Origin: Prochlorococcus sp. AG-363-P08
GTDB lineage: Bacteria > Cyanobacteriota > Cyanobacteriia > PCC-6307 > Cyanobiaceae
NCBI GenBank assembly: GCA_003278195.1
Contig: QCGE01000004.1
Location: forward strand, 1 to 64,000
Direction of reading: 5' to 3'
Length of the DNA: 64,000 bases
The position numbers and the translations under genes are program-made. This document shows positions 56,335 through 64,000 of the stretch, piece by piece. How positions within the stretch are numbered: the first letter of the stretch is position 1; the number at the start of each line of letters is the position of its first letter. Under the pieces are notes generated by a model. That model was not told the origin of the DNA and searched no databases. It worked only from the letters and a program-made list of their open reading frames with translations.

Positions 56335-57423
56335 CTAACTCGCTAAAGCCAATTCAAAATCTGACAGATTTGCATCTTCGCTCCTATCAAATACCTTACA
56401 AAAAACCTTAACAACTCTGTCACCAGAGTCAACTTGTTCCAGTGGGTCCTTCCTTAGGCGATGTCGCAATGAACATGAAACAACTCTCGCCACATCATCT
56501 TCCGAAACTTCTGTTCTACCTTCAAATGCAGCAAGAGCCCTTGCTGAGCGGTTAGTCACAATATCTCCTCTTAGGCCATCAACATCTAGCTCTCCACAAA
56601 CCTCCGAAATTCTCAAACGCAAATCATCATCAATACCTACTTGGTCGAGTCTCCTCTGTGCTTCTACTACTTTTTGCTGCAAAGCTTCTTGGTTAGGTTG
56701 AACTGATTGAACAAAAGTCTCCGGATCTGTATCGAAAGCAGTGCGTTGATCAACAACTTGAACTCTTAAATCCGCCTCTCGAACTGTTCTTACCTCAACA
56801 CTCATTCCAAAACGGTCTAACAACTGGGGGCGTAATTCACCCTCCTCAGGATTGCCAGAACCAATAAGGACGAAACGAGCAGGGTGCCTTACAGAAACAC
56901 CCTCTCTCTCTACTGTGTTCCAGCCGGAGGCTGCTGAATCAAGTAGTACATCAACTAAATGATCATCGAGAAGATTGACTTCATCAACGTAAAGCAAACC
57001 TCTATTGGCTTTAGCGAGTAGTCCAGGTTCAAAAGCTCTTACACCTTCACTAAGCGCCTTCTCAATATCTATCGTTCCACATAGACGATCCTCTGTTGCA
57101 CCAAGGGGTAAATCGACCATCGGAACCTGCTTGTCCTCGGACGTCAATGTCTCTCCATGCTCGATCCTTTGCCGAACTTCACTACTCTGTAAATCCGGAT
57201 CATCTAGAGAACTGTTATATGGATCACCTGCCACTACTTGAATTCCTGGCAAAAGATCTGCCAAAGCCCTAATAGTGGTGGACTTACCTGTCCCACGGTC
57301 ACCCATGATCATCACCCCCCCGATTCTTGGGTCAATGACATTGAGCAAAAGGCCCAACTTCATTTCTTCCTGGCCTATTACGGCTGTAAAGGGGAAGACC
57401 CTTCTCTTCCTAGTTGAACTCAC
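56335..57423 (-). CDS. chlI: Magnesium chelatase ATPase subunit I
   Basis: AAA+ motor of Mg-chelatase, inserting Mg2+ into protoporphyrin IX, the first committed step to chlorophyll. Start 'RKRRVFPFTAVIGQEEMKLG', Walker A 'IMGDRGTGKSTTIRAL', Walker B 'NRGLLYVDEVNLLDDHLV', and the sensor/arginine region 'LIGSGNPEEGELRPQLLDRF'. 362 residues with a GTG start. Operon with ruvC. The 57424-58036 gap upstream contains the small ORF at 57684. Confidence 0.97.
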   Translation of the reverse strand: MSSTRKRRVFPFTAVIGQEEMKLGLLLNVIDPRIGGVMIMGDRGTGKSTTIRALADLLPGIQVVAGDPYNSSLDDPDLQSSEVRQRIEHGETLTSEDKQVPMVDLPLGATEDRLCGTIDIEKALSEGVRAFEPGLLAKANRGLLYVDEVNLLDDHLVDVLLDSAASGWNTVEREGVSVRHPARFVLIGSGNPEEGELRPQLLDRFGMSVEVRTVREADLRVQVVDQRTAFDTDPETFVQSVQPNQEALQQKVVEAQRRLDQVGIDDDLRLRISEVCGELDVDGLRGDIVTNRSARALAAFEGRTEVSEDDVARVVSCSLRHRLRKDPLEQVDSGDRVVKVFCKVFDRSEDANLSDFELALAS

Positions 57424-57683
57424 GGAATAACTTCTAACGTTAAGTAAATTGTTTCATAGGCTAGGCACTACACGAACACAAAAAGAATCTTTTTTTTATT
57501 TGGAAATCACTGATATAAAAGCTTAGTGAATAAAAGAGCCATGATTTTCTAACAAATTTCAAAACTATTAATCCCTTTCATTTTTACTAAGATCAACTGC
57601 AGCAGAATGGGACTCATAGAATCGCACTAAACCACGATCCAAAAACATGACTAAATGCAGGCAATCAAATAAACGTTAAAAGG

Positions 57684-57818
57684 GTGGCATTTCGTCCAGA
57701 TCCATACGATTCTCAAAGAAAGCTGCCTAGAAAAGTGAAAAGGTTTTTAAAAACTTCAGCCAGTTTGAACTCTTTGGGACAAAAATATTTACAGGAACCT
57801 TCATTATCAGCTAAATAA
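57684..57818 (+). CDS. Possible 44-residue basic protein
   Basis: Not in the ORF track. GTG start; '(M)AFRPDPYDSQRKLPRKVKR' then 'FLKTSASLNSLGQKYLQEPS'. Basic, balanced codons, and the only coherent frame in the 613-bp gap between the chlI start and the beta-lactamase-like gene end. AAAAGG touches the GTG, too close for a normal SD. The rest of the gap, 57424-57683 and 57819-58036, shows nothing. Confidence 0.4.
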   Translation: MAFRPDPYDSQRKLPRKVKRFLKTSASLNSLGQKYLQEPSLSAK

Positions 57819-58036
57819 AAAAATATTCTTAAACTCTCAATTCATATTAGAAAATAACAGCTGCAACCGATAAGTTTCAATGAATTAAGTCAAAAAGAAC
57901 AAGGAAATACCAAAAGAAAAGTAGTAAAGGCTAAGATTTAAAGTTAGATTATATATGAGTAAGCTGCTATTCAGTAAATCAAATCAATTCCTCTCCTTTA
58001 ATTGATATCGTTGCAATTCAAATAAAGTTTATTAAT

Positions 58037-59134
58037 TTAATCTATCAAAGACGGAATCATAGCTGCCACTAAGTTCCTTATTAGCTCGGTGGACCTTGGA
58101 TCATTAAAAGGTCCCTTAACGATAAAAGCAGCAACTGCTCTTCTGCCATCTGGAAGTTGAATAAGTCCTGCATCTGCGTATGCTATTCCAATATCGCCTG
58201 TTTTGTTATAAACACGGAAACCTCTAATAAGAAGATTTTTATCTGGTTCTTCTTCTGTTACACCTAAGCCTTTTAATAATCCCCCTGGTAATAATCTATT
58301 ACTAATAGAAGTGCTCATAACTTCTCTAAAAAGATCCCTTGCTCTAGTCCCCAAAACTTTATTAGTGTCAACAAGAGCGAGAGCTAATGCCAGGTCTATA
58401 GAAGTTGTAATATTAGTTCCACCCAAGTCAGGAAGCCAATTATTAATACGAGTAGACTTTAAACCTAATGAATTAAATCTTTCATTAATAAATTTGTTCC
58501 CACCAACTCTCTTGATTAATAAATTTGTCGCAGTATTGTCGCTTACTCTTATCATTTCTGTCGCAACATCATGAACTGGAAAAACAGTTCCTAATGGCTT
58601 TAATGCCATCCAACCAGCACCACCAGCGACAACATCATTGGTCAACTCAAGTAATTCATTCCACTTAATCTTTCCTTGTTCAACCAACTGAAGAGCCACA
58701 AGAAGAATGGGCATTTTAATTGAACTTGCGGCAGGAAGAGGCAAAGTAGGATTCAATTTTGCGTATGTGCCATCATCTAGAATCAACATGTAAGCACTCG
58801 CAAGCAGATCAGAGTACTGAGCTGCCGAGTTAGCCCATCTCAAACTTAAAGGTTTTAATTCATTTCTAGGCTTAAATGCTCCAACACGTAATTTAAAATT
58901 TATATTTTTATTCGGTATTAGCTGAATTTCACTATCAGCCTTAATTCCAAATAACTTACCTAAATTAAATCCACTTCCAGCCAGAATTCTCTTTTCAGAT
59001 TTATCTATCTTGCCAATTCTTAAAGCTGTACCGGCCAACAAACCAAGACCTACTCCAAAGCCAACTACTCTGGCAAAAAATCTGAACCTACGAGCCAAGC
59101 CCTTAGAACTTATGGAACTAGAACTTTTGGACAA
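58037..59134 (-). CDS. Class A beta-lactamase-like serine hydrolase lacking Glu166
   Basis: 365 residues with an N-terminal membrane anchor 'ARVVGFGVGLGLLAGTALRI'. It has the acylation motifs of class A penicillin-recognising enzymes: S-x-x-K 'AASSIKMPI' (Ser 137), 'RVSDNTATN' (SDN 198-200) and 'YNKTGDIGIAY' (KTG 311-313). The omega loop reads 'INNWLPDLGGTN', where lactamases have WEPELN, so the deacylating Glu166 is Leu and Asn170 is Gly. It therefore looks like a penicillin-binding or peptidoglycan-modifying protein rather than a working lactamase. TTG start. Confidence 0.85.
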   Translation of the reverse strand: MSKSSSSISSKGLARRFRFFARVVGFGVGLGLLAGTALRIGKIDKSEKRILAGSGFNLGKLFGIKADSEIQLIPNKNINFKLRVGAFKPRNELKPLSLRWANSAAQYSDLLASAYMLILDDGTYAKLNPTLPLPAASSIKMPILLVALQLVEQGKIKWNELLELTNDVVAGGAGWMALKPLGTVFPVHDVATEMIRVSDNTATNLLIKRVGGNKFINERFNSLGLKSTRINNWLPDLGGTNITTSIDLALALALVDTNKVLGTRARDLFREVMSTSISNRLLPGGLLKGLGVTEEEPDKNLLIRGFRVYNKTGDIGIAYADAGLIQLPDGRRAVAAFIVKGPFNDPRSTELIRNLVAAMIPSLID

Positions 59135-59165
59135 GGGTGGACAACCTCATATGAGATGAAGGGGG

Positions 59166-59924
59166 CTAAAGACGAACTGAATTTATCGCCCAGCGAATCT
59201 GCCTGATCATTCCCCTGATAAAGGCTACTTCTTCTGGTCTGATCTCAGATCTTCGGAGAAATCTTCTAACCTTGCTCATCCGAGCCTTAGCTGTGTGATC
59301 AAGTAGGAAGCCAACATCTAACAAAAGCTCTTGAGTGTCCGTAAGACAATCAGCGACTTGAGCTGGTGTAGCCAAAGTTGGGAAATGCGGTTTTTCTTGA
59401 TTTATAGATAAACCAGGGTTTAAAGCCTTTAAGCATTGAAATTCATAAAGAACTATCGCTACTGCATGTGAAAGATTTAGTGAAAGATAGTCAGAATCTA
59501 TCTCTAGGGTCAAAACCTTGTTTGCAACAAGAAGTTCTTCATTAGTTAACCCCCTATCTTCCCTTCCAAAAACGAGGGCTATTGGACCATCATCTATTCC
59601 TTCTAATAGCCAAGGAAGGACCTCACGAGGAGTATGCAAAGGGATATCGCCGTGATCGATTCGAGCGCAAGTAGCAACAACTCGCCTGCAATCTGAAACT
59701 GCCTCTAAAAGTGAAGAAAAATGTGGTGCAGCCTCTAGCAAAGCGGCACCTCTTAGCGCCATCTTTTTTGCTTCAGAATCCAAAATATTGCATCTAGGTG
59801 AAACCACTCGAATCTCACCAACTCCAAAATTCGCACAAAGCCTTGCAACGCTACCTACATTTATTGGGCCTCCTGGCTCTACTAAAACAACGCGAATGTT
59901 CTTAATCAAATCGTGCAGGCTCAA
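59166..59924 (-). CDS. TrmJ-type SPOUT RNA methyltransferase
   Basis: 252 residues. SPOUT (TrmH-like) knot motifs: 'VVLVEPGGPINVGSVARLCA' (motif 1, RNA binding), 'LVFGREDRGLTNEELLVANK' (motif 2) and 'YLSLNLSHAVAIVLYEFQCL' (motif 3, SAM site). The C-terminal extension fits TrmJ, which 2'-O-methylates position 32 of tRNAs. TTG start overlapping the cytM stop (TTGA). Confidence 0.9.
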   Translation of the reverse strand: MSLHDLIKNIRVVLVEPGGPINVGSVARLCANFGVGEIRVVSPRCNILDSEAKKMALRGAALLEAAPHFSSLLEAVSDCRRVVATCARIDHGDIPLHTPREVLPWLLEGIDDGPIALVFGREDRGLTNEELLVANKVLTLEIDSDYLSLNLSHAVAIVLYEFQCLKALNPGLSINQEKPHFPTLATPAQVADCLTDTQELLLDVGFLLDHTAKARMSKVRRFLRRSEIRPEEVAFIRGMIRQIRWAINSVRL

Positions 59925-60310
59925 CTGAGAGTGTGGAGAAAAGCCAAAATGTCAGACATTGCTTCAGGCTCTAATTCAAAACTAGGCATTGGAGGCGTAC
60001 GACCACTTATCACTTGCTTAATTAGAGCTGCATCTCGTCGGGATGCAGCAATATCTTGCAAAGACGGTCCAACTAGTCCTTGGGCATTTATTCCATGACA
60101 TGCAGCACAATTCATTCTGAATAAAATCGCTCCATTTTCTTCAGAACCATTAATCCTAAGAACCTCTTGAATATATGGATCCTGTTGAGAAAGCAAAAGG
60201 AACCCAAGGACCAAAAGGATGCATGTAAATGACGCTACAAGAATCAAGGTCCTCACAAGACCTATTCCAGTGTTAGCTTCTTTAGGAGCAGTTGATGAAG
60301 GGCCCGTCAC
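59921..60310 (-). CDS. cytM: Cytochrome c class I, CytM-like
   Basis: Heme motif 'NCAACHGINAQGLVGPSL' with an axial Met likely in 'TPPMPSFELEP', preceded by one membrane anchor 'TLILVASFTCILLVLGFLLL'. The anchor plus small c domain fits CytM, an alternative carrier found in nearly all cyanobacteria. The track's start (60352) is a TTG; the GTG at 60310 gives 129 residues and a cleaner N-terminus ('VTGPSSTAPKEANTG'). Neither has an SD. Divergent from petG. Confidence 0.88.
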   Translation of the reverse strand: MTGPSSTAPKEANTGIGLVRTLILVASFTCILLVLGFLLLSQQDPYIQEVLRINGSEENGAILFRMNCAACHGINAQGLVGPSLQDIAASRRDAALIKQVISGRTPPMPSFELEPEAMSDILAFLHTLS

Positions 60311-60366
60311 AATAAAACCATGGGCATGAAACAATTGTGCTTGATAAGCCAACCAAACGTAAAACC

Positions 60367-60480
60367 ATGATCGAACCTCTACTTTGCGGAATAGTTCTTG
60401 GACTGATCCCAGTTACATTGCTTGGCCTTTTTGTGGCTGCATGGAACCAGTATCGCAGGGACAACTCACTGGTGGGCTAA
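60367..60480 (+). CDS. petG: Cytochrome b6f subunit V PetG
   Basis: 37 residues, '[20 protein letters not shown]' and '[17 protein letters not shown]': unmistakable PetG, a single-helix subunit needed to stabilise the b6f complex. Not in the ORF track. Its last 68 bp lie antisense to the 3' end of rsmD, and its start is close to divergent cytM, so two genes for electron-transport proteins share one short promoter region. Confidence 0.96.
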   Translation: MIEPLLCGIVLGLIPVTLLGLFVAAWNQYRRDNSLVG

Positions 60481-61054
60481 GCATTAGCAAAGAGGTATTC
60501 CCATATTTTCTTCTGTCAGCTTCAACCCAAGGGGCTGGAACATTTATTTCATTATTAGTTGAATGTTCACAGATCACCAAAGATCCTTCACTTAACCAAT
60601 CACCTTTTAAAAGCAAATTCAAAACAGTTTCATAAAGATCAGAGTCATAAGGAGGGTCCAAATAAACAAGATCAAATTTAGGGAAAGAAGCTAATCCAAA
60701 TAATTTCTTTTTCTCTTTACTAAGCCATTTGATTACGTCATCACAAAACATAGAGATATATGCTTTGGTTCCAAGTGCTGCGCTTGTAGAAGCAAGATTA
60801 GTCCTACATACTTTTGCGACTTTCGGGCTAATTTCTACAGCCACAACAACTTTTACGCCATGTTGCAATGCCTCACAACTCATAACTCCACTACCGCTAC
60901 AAAGGTCTAACCAAGAAGAATCCGTTATTCGTGGAGCCAATAAATTCATTACTGCCTCCCGGACAAATGATGTAGTAGGGCGAGTTGTTGAACCCACAGG
61001 GCTCTGCAATTTTCTTCCGCCAGACAAACGAAGAGGTTGAGGTTTTATGGGCAA
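60413..61054 (-). CDS. rsmD: 16S rRNA (guanine966-N2) methyltransferase RsmD
   Basis: SAM motif '[20 protein letters not shown]' and catalytic '[19 protein letters not shown]' (DPPY, for N-methylation). '[20 protein letters not shown]' is the RsmD N-terminus. The track's ATG at 61087 would overlap hisH by 43 bp; the TTG at 61054 has AGGAG 7 nt upstream, overlaps by only 10 bp, and gives 213 residues. The C-terminal tail is antisense to petG. Confidence 0.9.
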   Translation of the reverse strand: MPIKPQPLRLSGGRKLQSPVGSTTRPTTSFVREAVMNLLAPRITDSSWLDLCSGSGVMSCEALQHGVKVVVAVEISPKVAKVCRTNLASTSAALGTKAYISMFCDDVIKWLSKEKKKLFGLASFPKFDLVYLDPPYDSDLYETVLNLLLKGDWLSEGSLVICEHSTNNEINVPAPWVEADRRKYGNTSLLMLSPPVSCPCDTGSMQPQKGQAM

Positions 61055-61683
61055 GGTTTTGCTCCTGAATTCAACCAATTCAGCCAATTTTTAAGCATGT
61101 AATGACCTGCCTGGGAAGATTTCTCAGGATGAAATTGGCAGGCACCCAACCTTCCATTCCAAACGACTGATGTAATTTCCCTTGTCCCAAATGAAGTCGT
61201 AGCTGCTACAAAGCTCTCATTAGAAGGAATTGCCGCATAAGAATGAACAAAGTACATCCAAAGTGGTACTGATTTAGATGAAAATAATGGACAAATCTTT
61301 TGAAGATGCAGTTGGGACCACCCCATATGAGGGATTCGTTCATCCTGATTGGCAGGCAATAATTCAACACGACCATTAAAGAGACCTAAACCTTCAGAGG
61401 TACCTTCTGCACTCGATTCGAAAAACAATTGCAAACCAAGACATATCCCCAAAAGCGGCTTGCCCTGACTAGCCCACTTTCTTAAAGGATCAATCAGGCA
61501 AGCCTGGTCTAAATGCGCCATAGCAGGGTCAAAAGCGCCTACGCCGGGCAAGATCAGAGCCTGACAGGCATTCATATCCGAAGGGCTTTTGACTAGCAAT
61601 AGAGGAGTCTCTAGCCGTTTAAAGGCCATTTGAACGGAATGGAGATTACCCATCCCGTAATCAATGAGGCCAAGGCCTGCCAT
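61045..61683 (-). CDS. hisH: Imidazole glycerol phosphate synthase glutaminase HisH
   Basis: Glutamine amidotransferase that feeds ammonia to HisF in histidine synthesis. 'LGLIDYGMGNLHSVQMAFKR' start, Cys elbow 'LLGICLGLQLFFESSAEGTS', and 'GACQFHPEKSSQAGHYMLKN' with the His-Glu pair. The track's GTG at 61686 is followed by ATG at 61683, which I use. It overlaps rsmD by 10 bp. Confidence 0.96.
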   Translation of the reverse strand: MAGLGLIDYGMGNLHSVQMAFKRLETPLLLVKSPSDMNACQALILPGVGAFDPAMAHLDQACLIDPLRKWASQGKPLLGICLGLQLFFESSAEGTSEGLGLFNGRVELLPANQDERIPHMGWSQLHLQKICPLFSSKSVPLWMYFVHSYAAIPSNESFVAATTSFGTREITSVVWNGRLGACQFHPEKSSQAGHYMLKNWLNWLNSGAKPCP

Positions 61684-61778
61684 CACGAAAAGATTAAGTT
61701 GTTGTTTCTAGAGGCTTGCCCTAGAGAGATCTTGCAAGGGATTAATTCAATTAATTGAATAACCCTTAAACAAATTTC

Positions 61779-62102
61779 TCAAAGGTACTTGGTGATAGTT
61801 CCTGAAAGAGTTGCTTTAGGTACTGCCCCTACAACAGTATCAACCTTTTGGCCACCCTTGAAAATCATCAAAGTGGGAATACTCCGAATGCCGTATTGAC
61901 TAGCAACATTGGGGTTTTCATCGGTATTGAGCTTGAAGACCTTGATCTTCCCCTCGAACTCCTTAGAGATCTCATCCACGATTGGGGCAACCATCCGACA
62001 AGGGCCACACCATGGTGCCCAAAAGTCAACCAATACGGGGACGGTACTCTGAAGGACATCCTGCTCAAATGAGGCATCTGTTACAGCAGAAGCAGTTGAC
62101 AT
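61779..62102 (-). CDS. trxA: Thioredoxin
   Basis: 107 residues with the active site '[20 protein letters not shown]' and the cis-Pro block '[20 protein letters not shown]'. A typical m-type/bacterial thioredoxin that transfers light-derived reducing power to target enzymes. It lies downstream of Yfr1, the known neighbour order in marine picocyanobacteria. Confidence 0.97.
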   Translation of the reverse strand: MSTASAVTDASFEQDVLQSTVPVLVDFWAPWCGPCRMVAPIVDEISKEFEGKIKVFKLNTDENPNVASQYGIRSIPTLMIFKGGQKVDTVVGAVPKATLSGTITKYL

Positions 62103-62208
62103 TCCCTAAAACACGTTATCTCGGAGAAACTTAGCAACCGTTTTTACTTATTTCAGGATTTGAAACCCTTAGCTGTCAAAACTGTGACGGAAATAGCCTA
62201 AAAAACAC

Positions 62209-62262
62209 AAAAAGCCCGAACTCGTCGGGCAGTGTGTGTGAGGAGTGTGTGGGCCGAAGCCC
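62209..62262 (-). ncRNA. yfr1: Small regulatory RNA Yfr1
   Basis: On the minus strand: a UUCG-capped hairpin GGGC-TTCG-GCCC, an unpaired stretch holding the Yfr1 signature ACTCCTCACAC, then the hairpin GCCCGA-CGAGT-TCGGGC and TTTTT. Total about 54 nt, the size known for Prochlorococcus Yfr1, and it sits between the IMPDH-like gene and trxA as established for this RNA. A -10-like TATCTATA precedes it. Yfr1 base-pairs via its unpaired core with mRNAs such as outer-membrane porin genes. Confidence 0.93.
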
Positions 62263-62323
62263 TCACATATAGATACTAACGCTTGTGAAAGAAGGAACCA
62301 ATTAATCCAACAATTCCTTGCGC

Positions 62324-63487
62324 CTATTTACCCATGCCAAGTTGCTGTGCCTTCTGATACACCTTCCCTTCAGTCAGTAAAGAGGGTGCAACAACCACAT
62401 CTACATTCTGCATTTCCTTAATGTTTCTTGCTCCAAGGGTCCCCATAGAAGTTTTTAGAGCTCCTAAGAGATTATGAGTCCCATCATCTAGAAGAGCAGG
62501 GCCGCGAAGAATACGCTCTAAGCTTCCTGTAGTCCCTACCTTGATTCTTGTCCCCCTTGGGAGAACTGGGCTAGGAGTTGCCATCCCCCAATGGAAGCCG
62601 CGACCAGGGGCTTCTTCTGCTCTTGCAATAGGGGATCCAATCATCACAGAATCAGCCCCACAAGCTATGCATTTACAAATATCACCTCCGGTAACGATTC
62701 CACCATCAGCAATAACAGGAACATATTTACCTGTTTCTTTCTCGTAATCAGCACGAGCAGCTGCGCAATCCGATACGGCCGTTGCCTGAGGAATTCCAAC
62801 CCCTAAAACACCTCTAGATGTACAAGCGGCTCCTGGGCCAATGCCAACCATTACAGCAGCTGCTCCAGCTCTCATGAGCTGCAAAGCAACGTCATAGGTA
62901 ACACAATTTCCTATTGCAACAGGCATACCAATAGTTTGACAAAGAGCCTGAAGATCGAGAATCTCACGACCTTGAGGGCCAATATGCTCAGTTGATACAA
63001 CCGTCGCCTGAACAAAGAATATATCCGAGCCAGCGTCTGCAATTGTTTGCTTATAACGAATGGCAGCAGCTGGTGTTCCACTAACAGCAGCGATACCGCC
63101 CAATTTTTTTATTTCTGAAATACGCTTATAAATCAGTTCTTCAAGAACAGGTTGGCTATATATCTTTTGCATTAGTGGAACAAATTCATCCTTCCCTACA
63201 GAAGAAATTTGTTCTAACAAATCCTGGGGTTGATGATATCTAGTTTGGATACCTTCTAGATTTAAAACACCTAGAGAACCAAGCTTGCTCAATGTTGCAG
63301 CCATAGCAACATCTACAACACCATCCATTGCACTTGCGATTATTGGAATTTCTCGTTCAATTCCACCAATACTCCAGCTTGTGTCTGTTACAGCTGGATC
63401 AACAGTTCGCTTGCCTGGAACCAAAGCAATTTCATCAATCCCATATGCACGACGAACGGTTTTTGAACGTCCGAGCTGAATATCCAC
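62324..63487 (-). CDS. guaB: IMP dehydrogenase family protein (GuaB3-like)
   Basis: 388 residues without the CBS pair found in full-length IMPDH. '[20 protein letters not shown]' is the GuaB3-type start; the catalytic Cys loop is '[20 protein letters not shown]', and '[20 protein letters not shown]' and '[17 protein letters not shown]' form the phosphate site. The track's start (63520) adds 11 residues; the GTG at 63487 with GAGG nearby fits the family. Oxidises IMP to XMP by homology; a related GMP reductase role cannot be excluded. Confidence 0.9.
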   Translation of the reverse strand: MDIQLGRSKTVRRAYGIDEIALVPGKRTVDPAVTDTSWSIGGIEREIPIIASAMDGVVDVAMAATLSKLGSLGVLNLEGIQTRYHQPQDLLEQISSVGKDEFVPLMQKIYSQPVLEELIYKRISEIKKLGGIAAVSGTPAAAIRYKQTIADAGSDIFFVQATVVSTEHIGPQGREILDLQALCQTIGMPVAIGNCVTYDVALQLMRAGAAAVMVGIGPGAACTSRGVLGVGIPQATAVSDCAAARADYEKETGKYVPVIADGGIVTGGDICKCIACGADSVMIGSPIARAEEAPGRGFHWGMATPSPVLPRGTRIKVGTTGSLERILRGPALLDDGTHNLLGALKTSMGTLGARNIKEMQNVDVVVAPSLLTEGKVYQKAQQLGMGK

Positions 63488-63794
63488 AACAGCCTCAATC
63501 CATTTTGAATAAATTACCAAGTAGAGAGCTAAAAAACTCTTAGTTGTGGTGGTTCCAGATCAGATCAAAAAATCATGCAGATTTAGCAGAGGTGAAATTT
63601 GCTCCTAAAACGCCTGCAGTAGGGGGGGTTAAAGGATCTGTACAGAAAAAAAGTTTTTTTTATAAAACTCACTTTTTAAGGCTGCAAAAAGAAATGAGCA
63701 AAGAAAACAGCTAGTACCTCAGGCAAATCAAAAGGGAAGGAAATAATTTTTTTTAGAAGCTTTTGCTCAAGTTAACTCTCGCCGAGATAACCTA

Positions 63795-64000
63795 ATGGTT
63801 GGTAAAAGCTCTTTTATGGCTGATCCAAAGGGACCTGGTAGCGAAGGTCCCGGAGATTCCGACGACAGGATCATCCAGACTGACCTGCGTAATGAGATGT
63901 CGCGCTCCTATCTGGAGTACGCGATGAGTGTCATTGTTGGTAGAGCGCTGCCAGATGCTCGAGATGGACTTAAACCAGTCCATCGCAGAATCCTTTATGC
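63795..64000 (+). CDS. gyrA: DNA gyrase subunit A, N-terminal part (runs off window)
   Basis: The frame reads through to the window end: '[20 protein letters not shown]' and '[20 protein letters not shown]' then 'HRRILYA', the universal GyrA/ParC N-terminus before the catalytic Tyr. Starts at ATG 63795 or ATG 63816 ('[11 protein letters not shown]'). Incomplete here. The 63488-63794 upstream region, with a poly-T run, shows no gene; the minus-strand track ORF there is a shadow. Confidence 0.95.
   Translation, partial: MVGKSSFMADPKGPGSEGPGDSDDRIIQTDLRNEMSRSYLEYAMSVIVGRALPDARDGLKPVHRRILY

Noticed and set aside
58037-59134. Functional antibiotic-resistance beta-lactamase
   Set aside because: The general-base Glu166 and Asn170 equivalents are missing, so resistance is unlikely.

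Overview
The window is a stretch of chromosome from a low-light-adapted marine Prochlorococcus. The reasons are: three tandem genes for Pcb chlorophyll a2/b2-binding antenna proteins, a cluster of tiny high-light-inducible (Hli) genes, psbD/psbC, petG, petM, ycf4, ycf39 and chlI with no phycobilisome genes, AT-rich intergenic DNA, very tight gene packing, and a copy of the picocyanobacterial small RNA Yfr1 in its known place between the IMP-dehydrogenase-like gene and trxA. I cannot name the strain from sequence alone. No mobile element, CRISPR array, rRNA or tRNA gene was seen.

Layout. 0-10.4 kb: cobQ, maf, the overlapping psbD-psbC pair, ycf4, a lipoprotein cyclophilin, ilvH, petM, ycf39 and infA. 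10.5-26.9 kb: housekeeping genes (a DEAH-type helicase, the three-gene transhydrogenase operon pntAA-pntAB-pntB, dxr, a sodium symporter, cysS-polA with a membrane-fusion protein upstream, ychF). 26.9-47.4 kb is the accessory part: a glycosyltransferase, four hli genes, three pcb genes each behind a nearly identical 55-bp leader, and many proteins under 150 residues, most with one membrane segment. It also holds glycerate kinase (photorespiration), a pentapeptide-repeat protein and a candidate 2H phosphoesterase. 47.4-64 kb returns to core genes: MFS carrier, DUF1400 hydrolase, a peptide-type ABC permease and binding protein, hom, sufE, ruvC, chlI, a class A beta-lactamase-like protein, a TrmJ-type methyltransferase, cytM, petG, rsmD, hisH, trxA, Yfr1, an IMPDH-like gene and the start of gyrA.

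How it fits together. Photosynthesis is the main theme: PSII core (psbD, psbC), assembly factors (ycf4 for PSI, ycf39 for PSII), cytochrome b6f small subunits (petM, petG), a possible alternative electron carrier (cytM), chlorophyll synthesis (chlI), antenna (pcb) and photoprotection (hli). The three pcb genes share promoter/leader DNA and patches of nearly identical coding DNA, which suggests common control and gene conversion.

Features absent from the supplied ORF track were found by reading the sequence: petM, petG, three hli genes, Yfr1, two 55-residue paralogues with a shared C-x8-C motif, a small membrane protein at 46.8 kb, a GTG-start ORF at 57.7 kb, and several hairpins. Many starts in the track were revised where an internal ATG/GTG/TTG or a Shine-Dalgarno (SD) sequence fits better. 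All functional calls come from motif recognition by eye; no database search was run.
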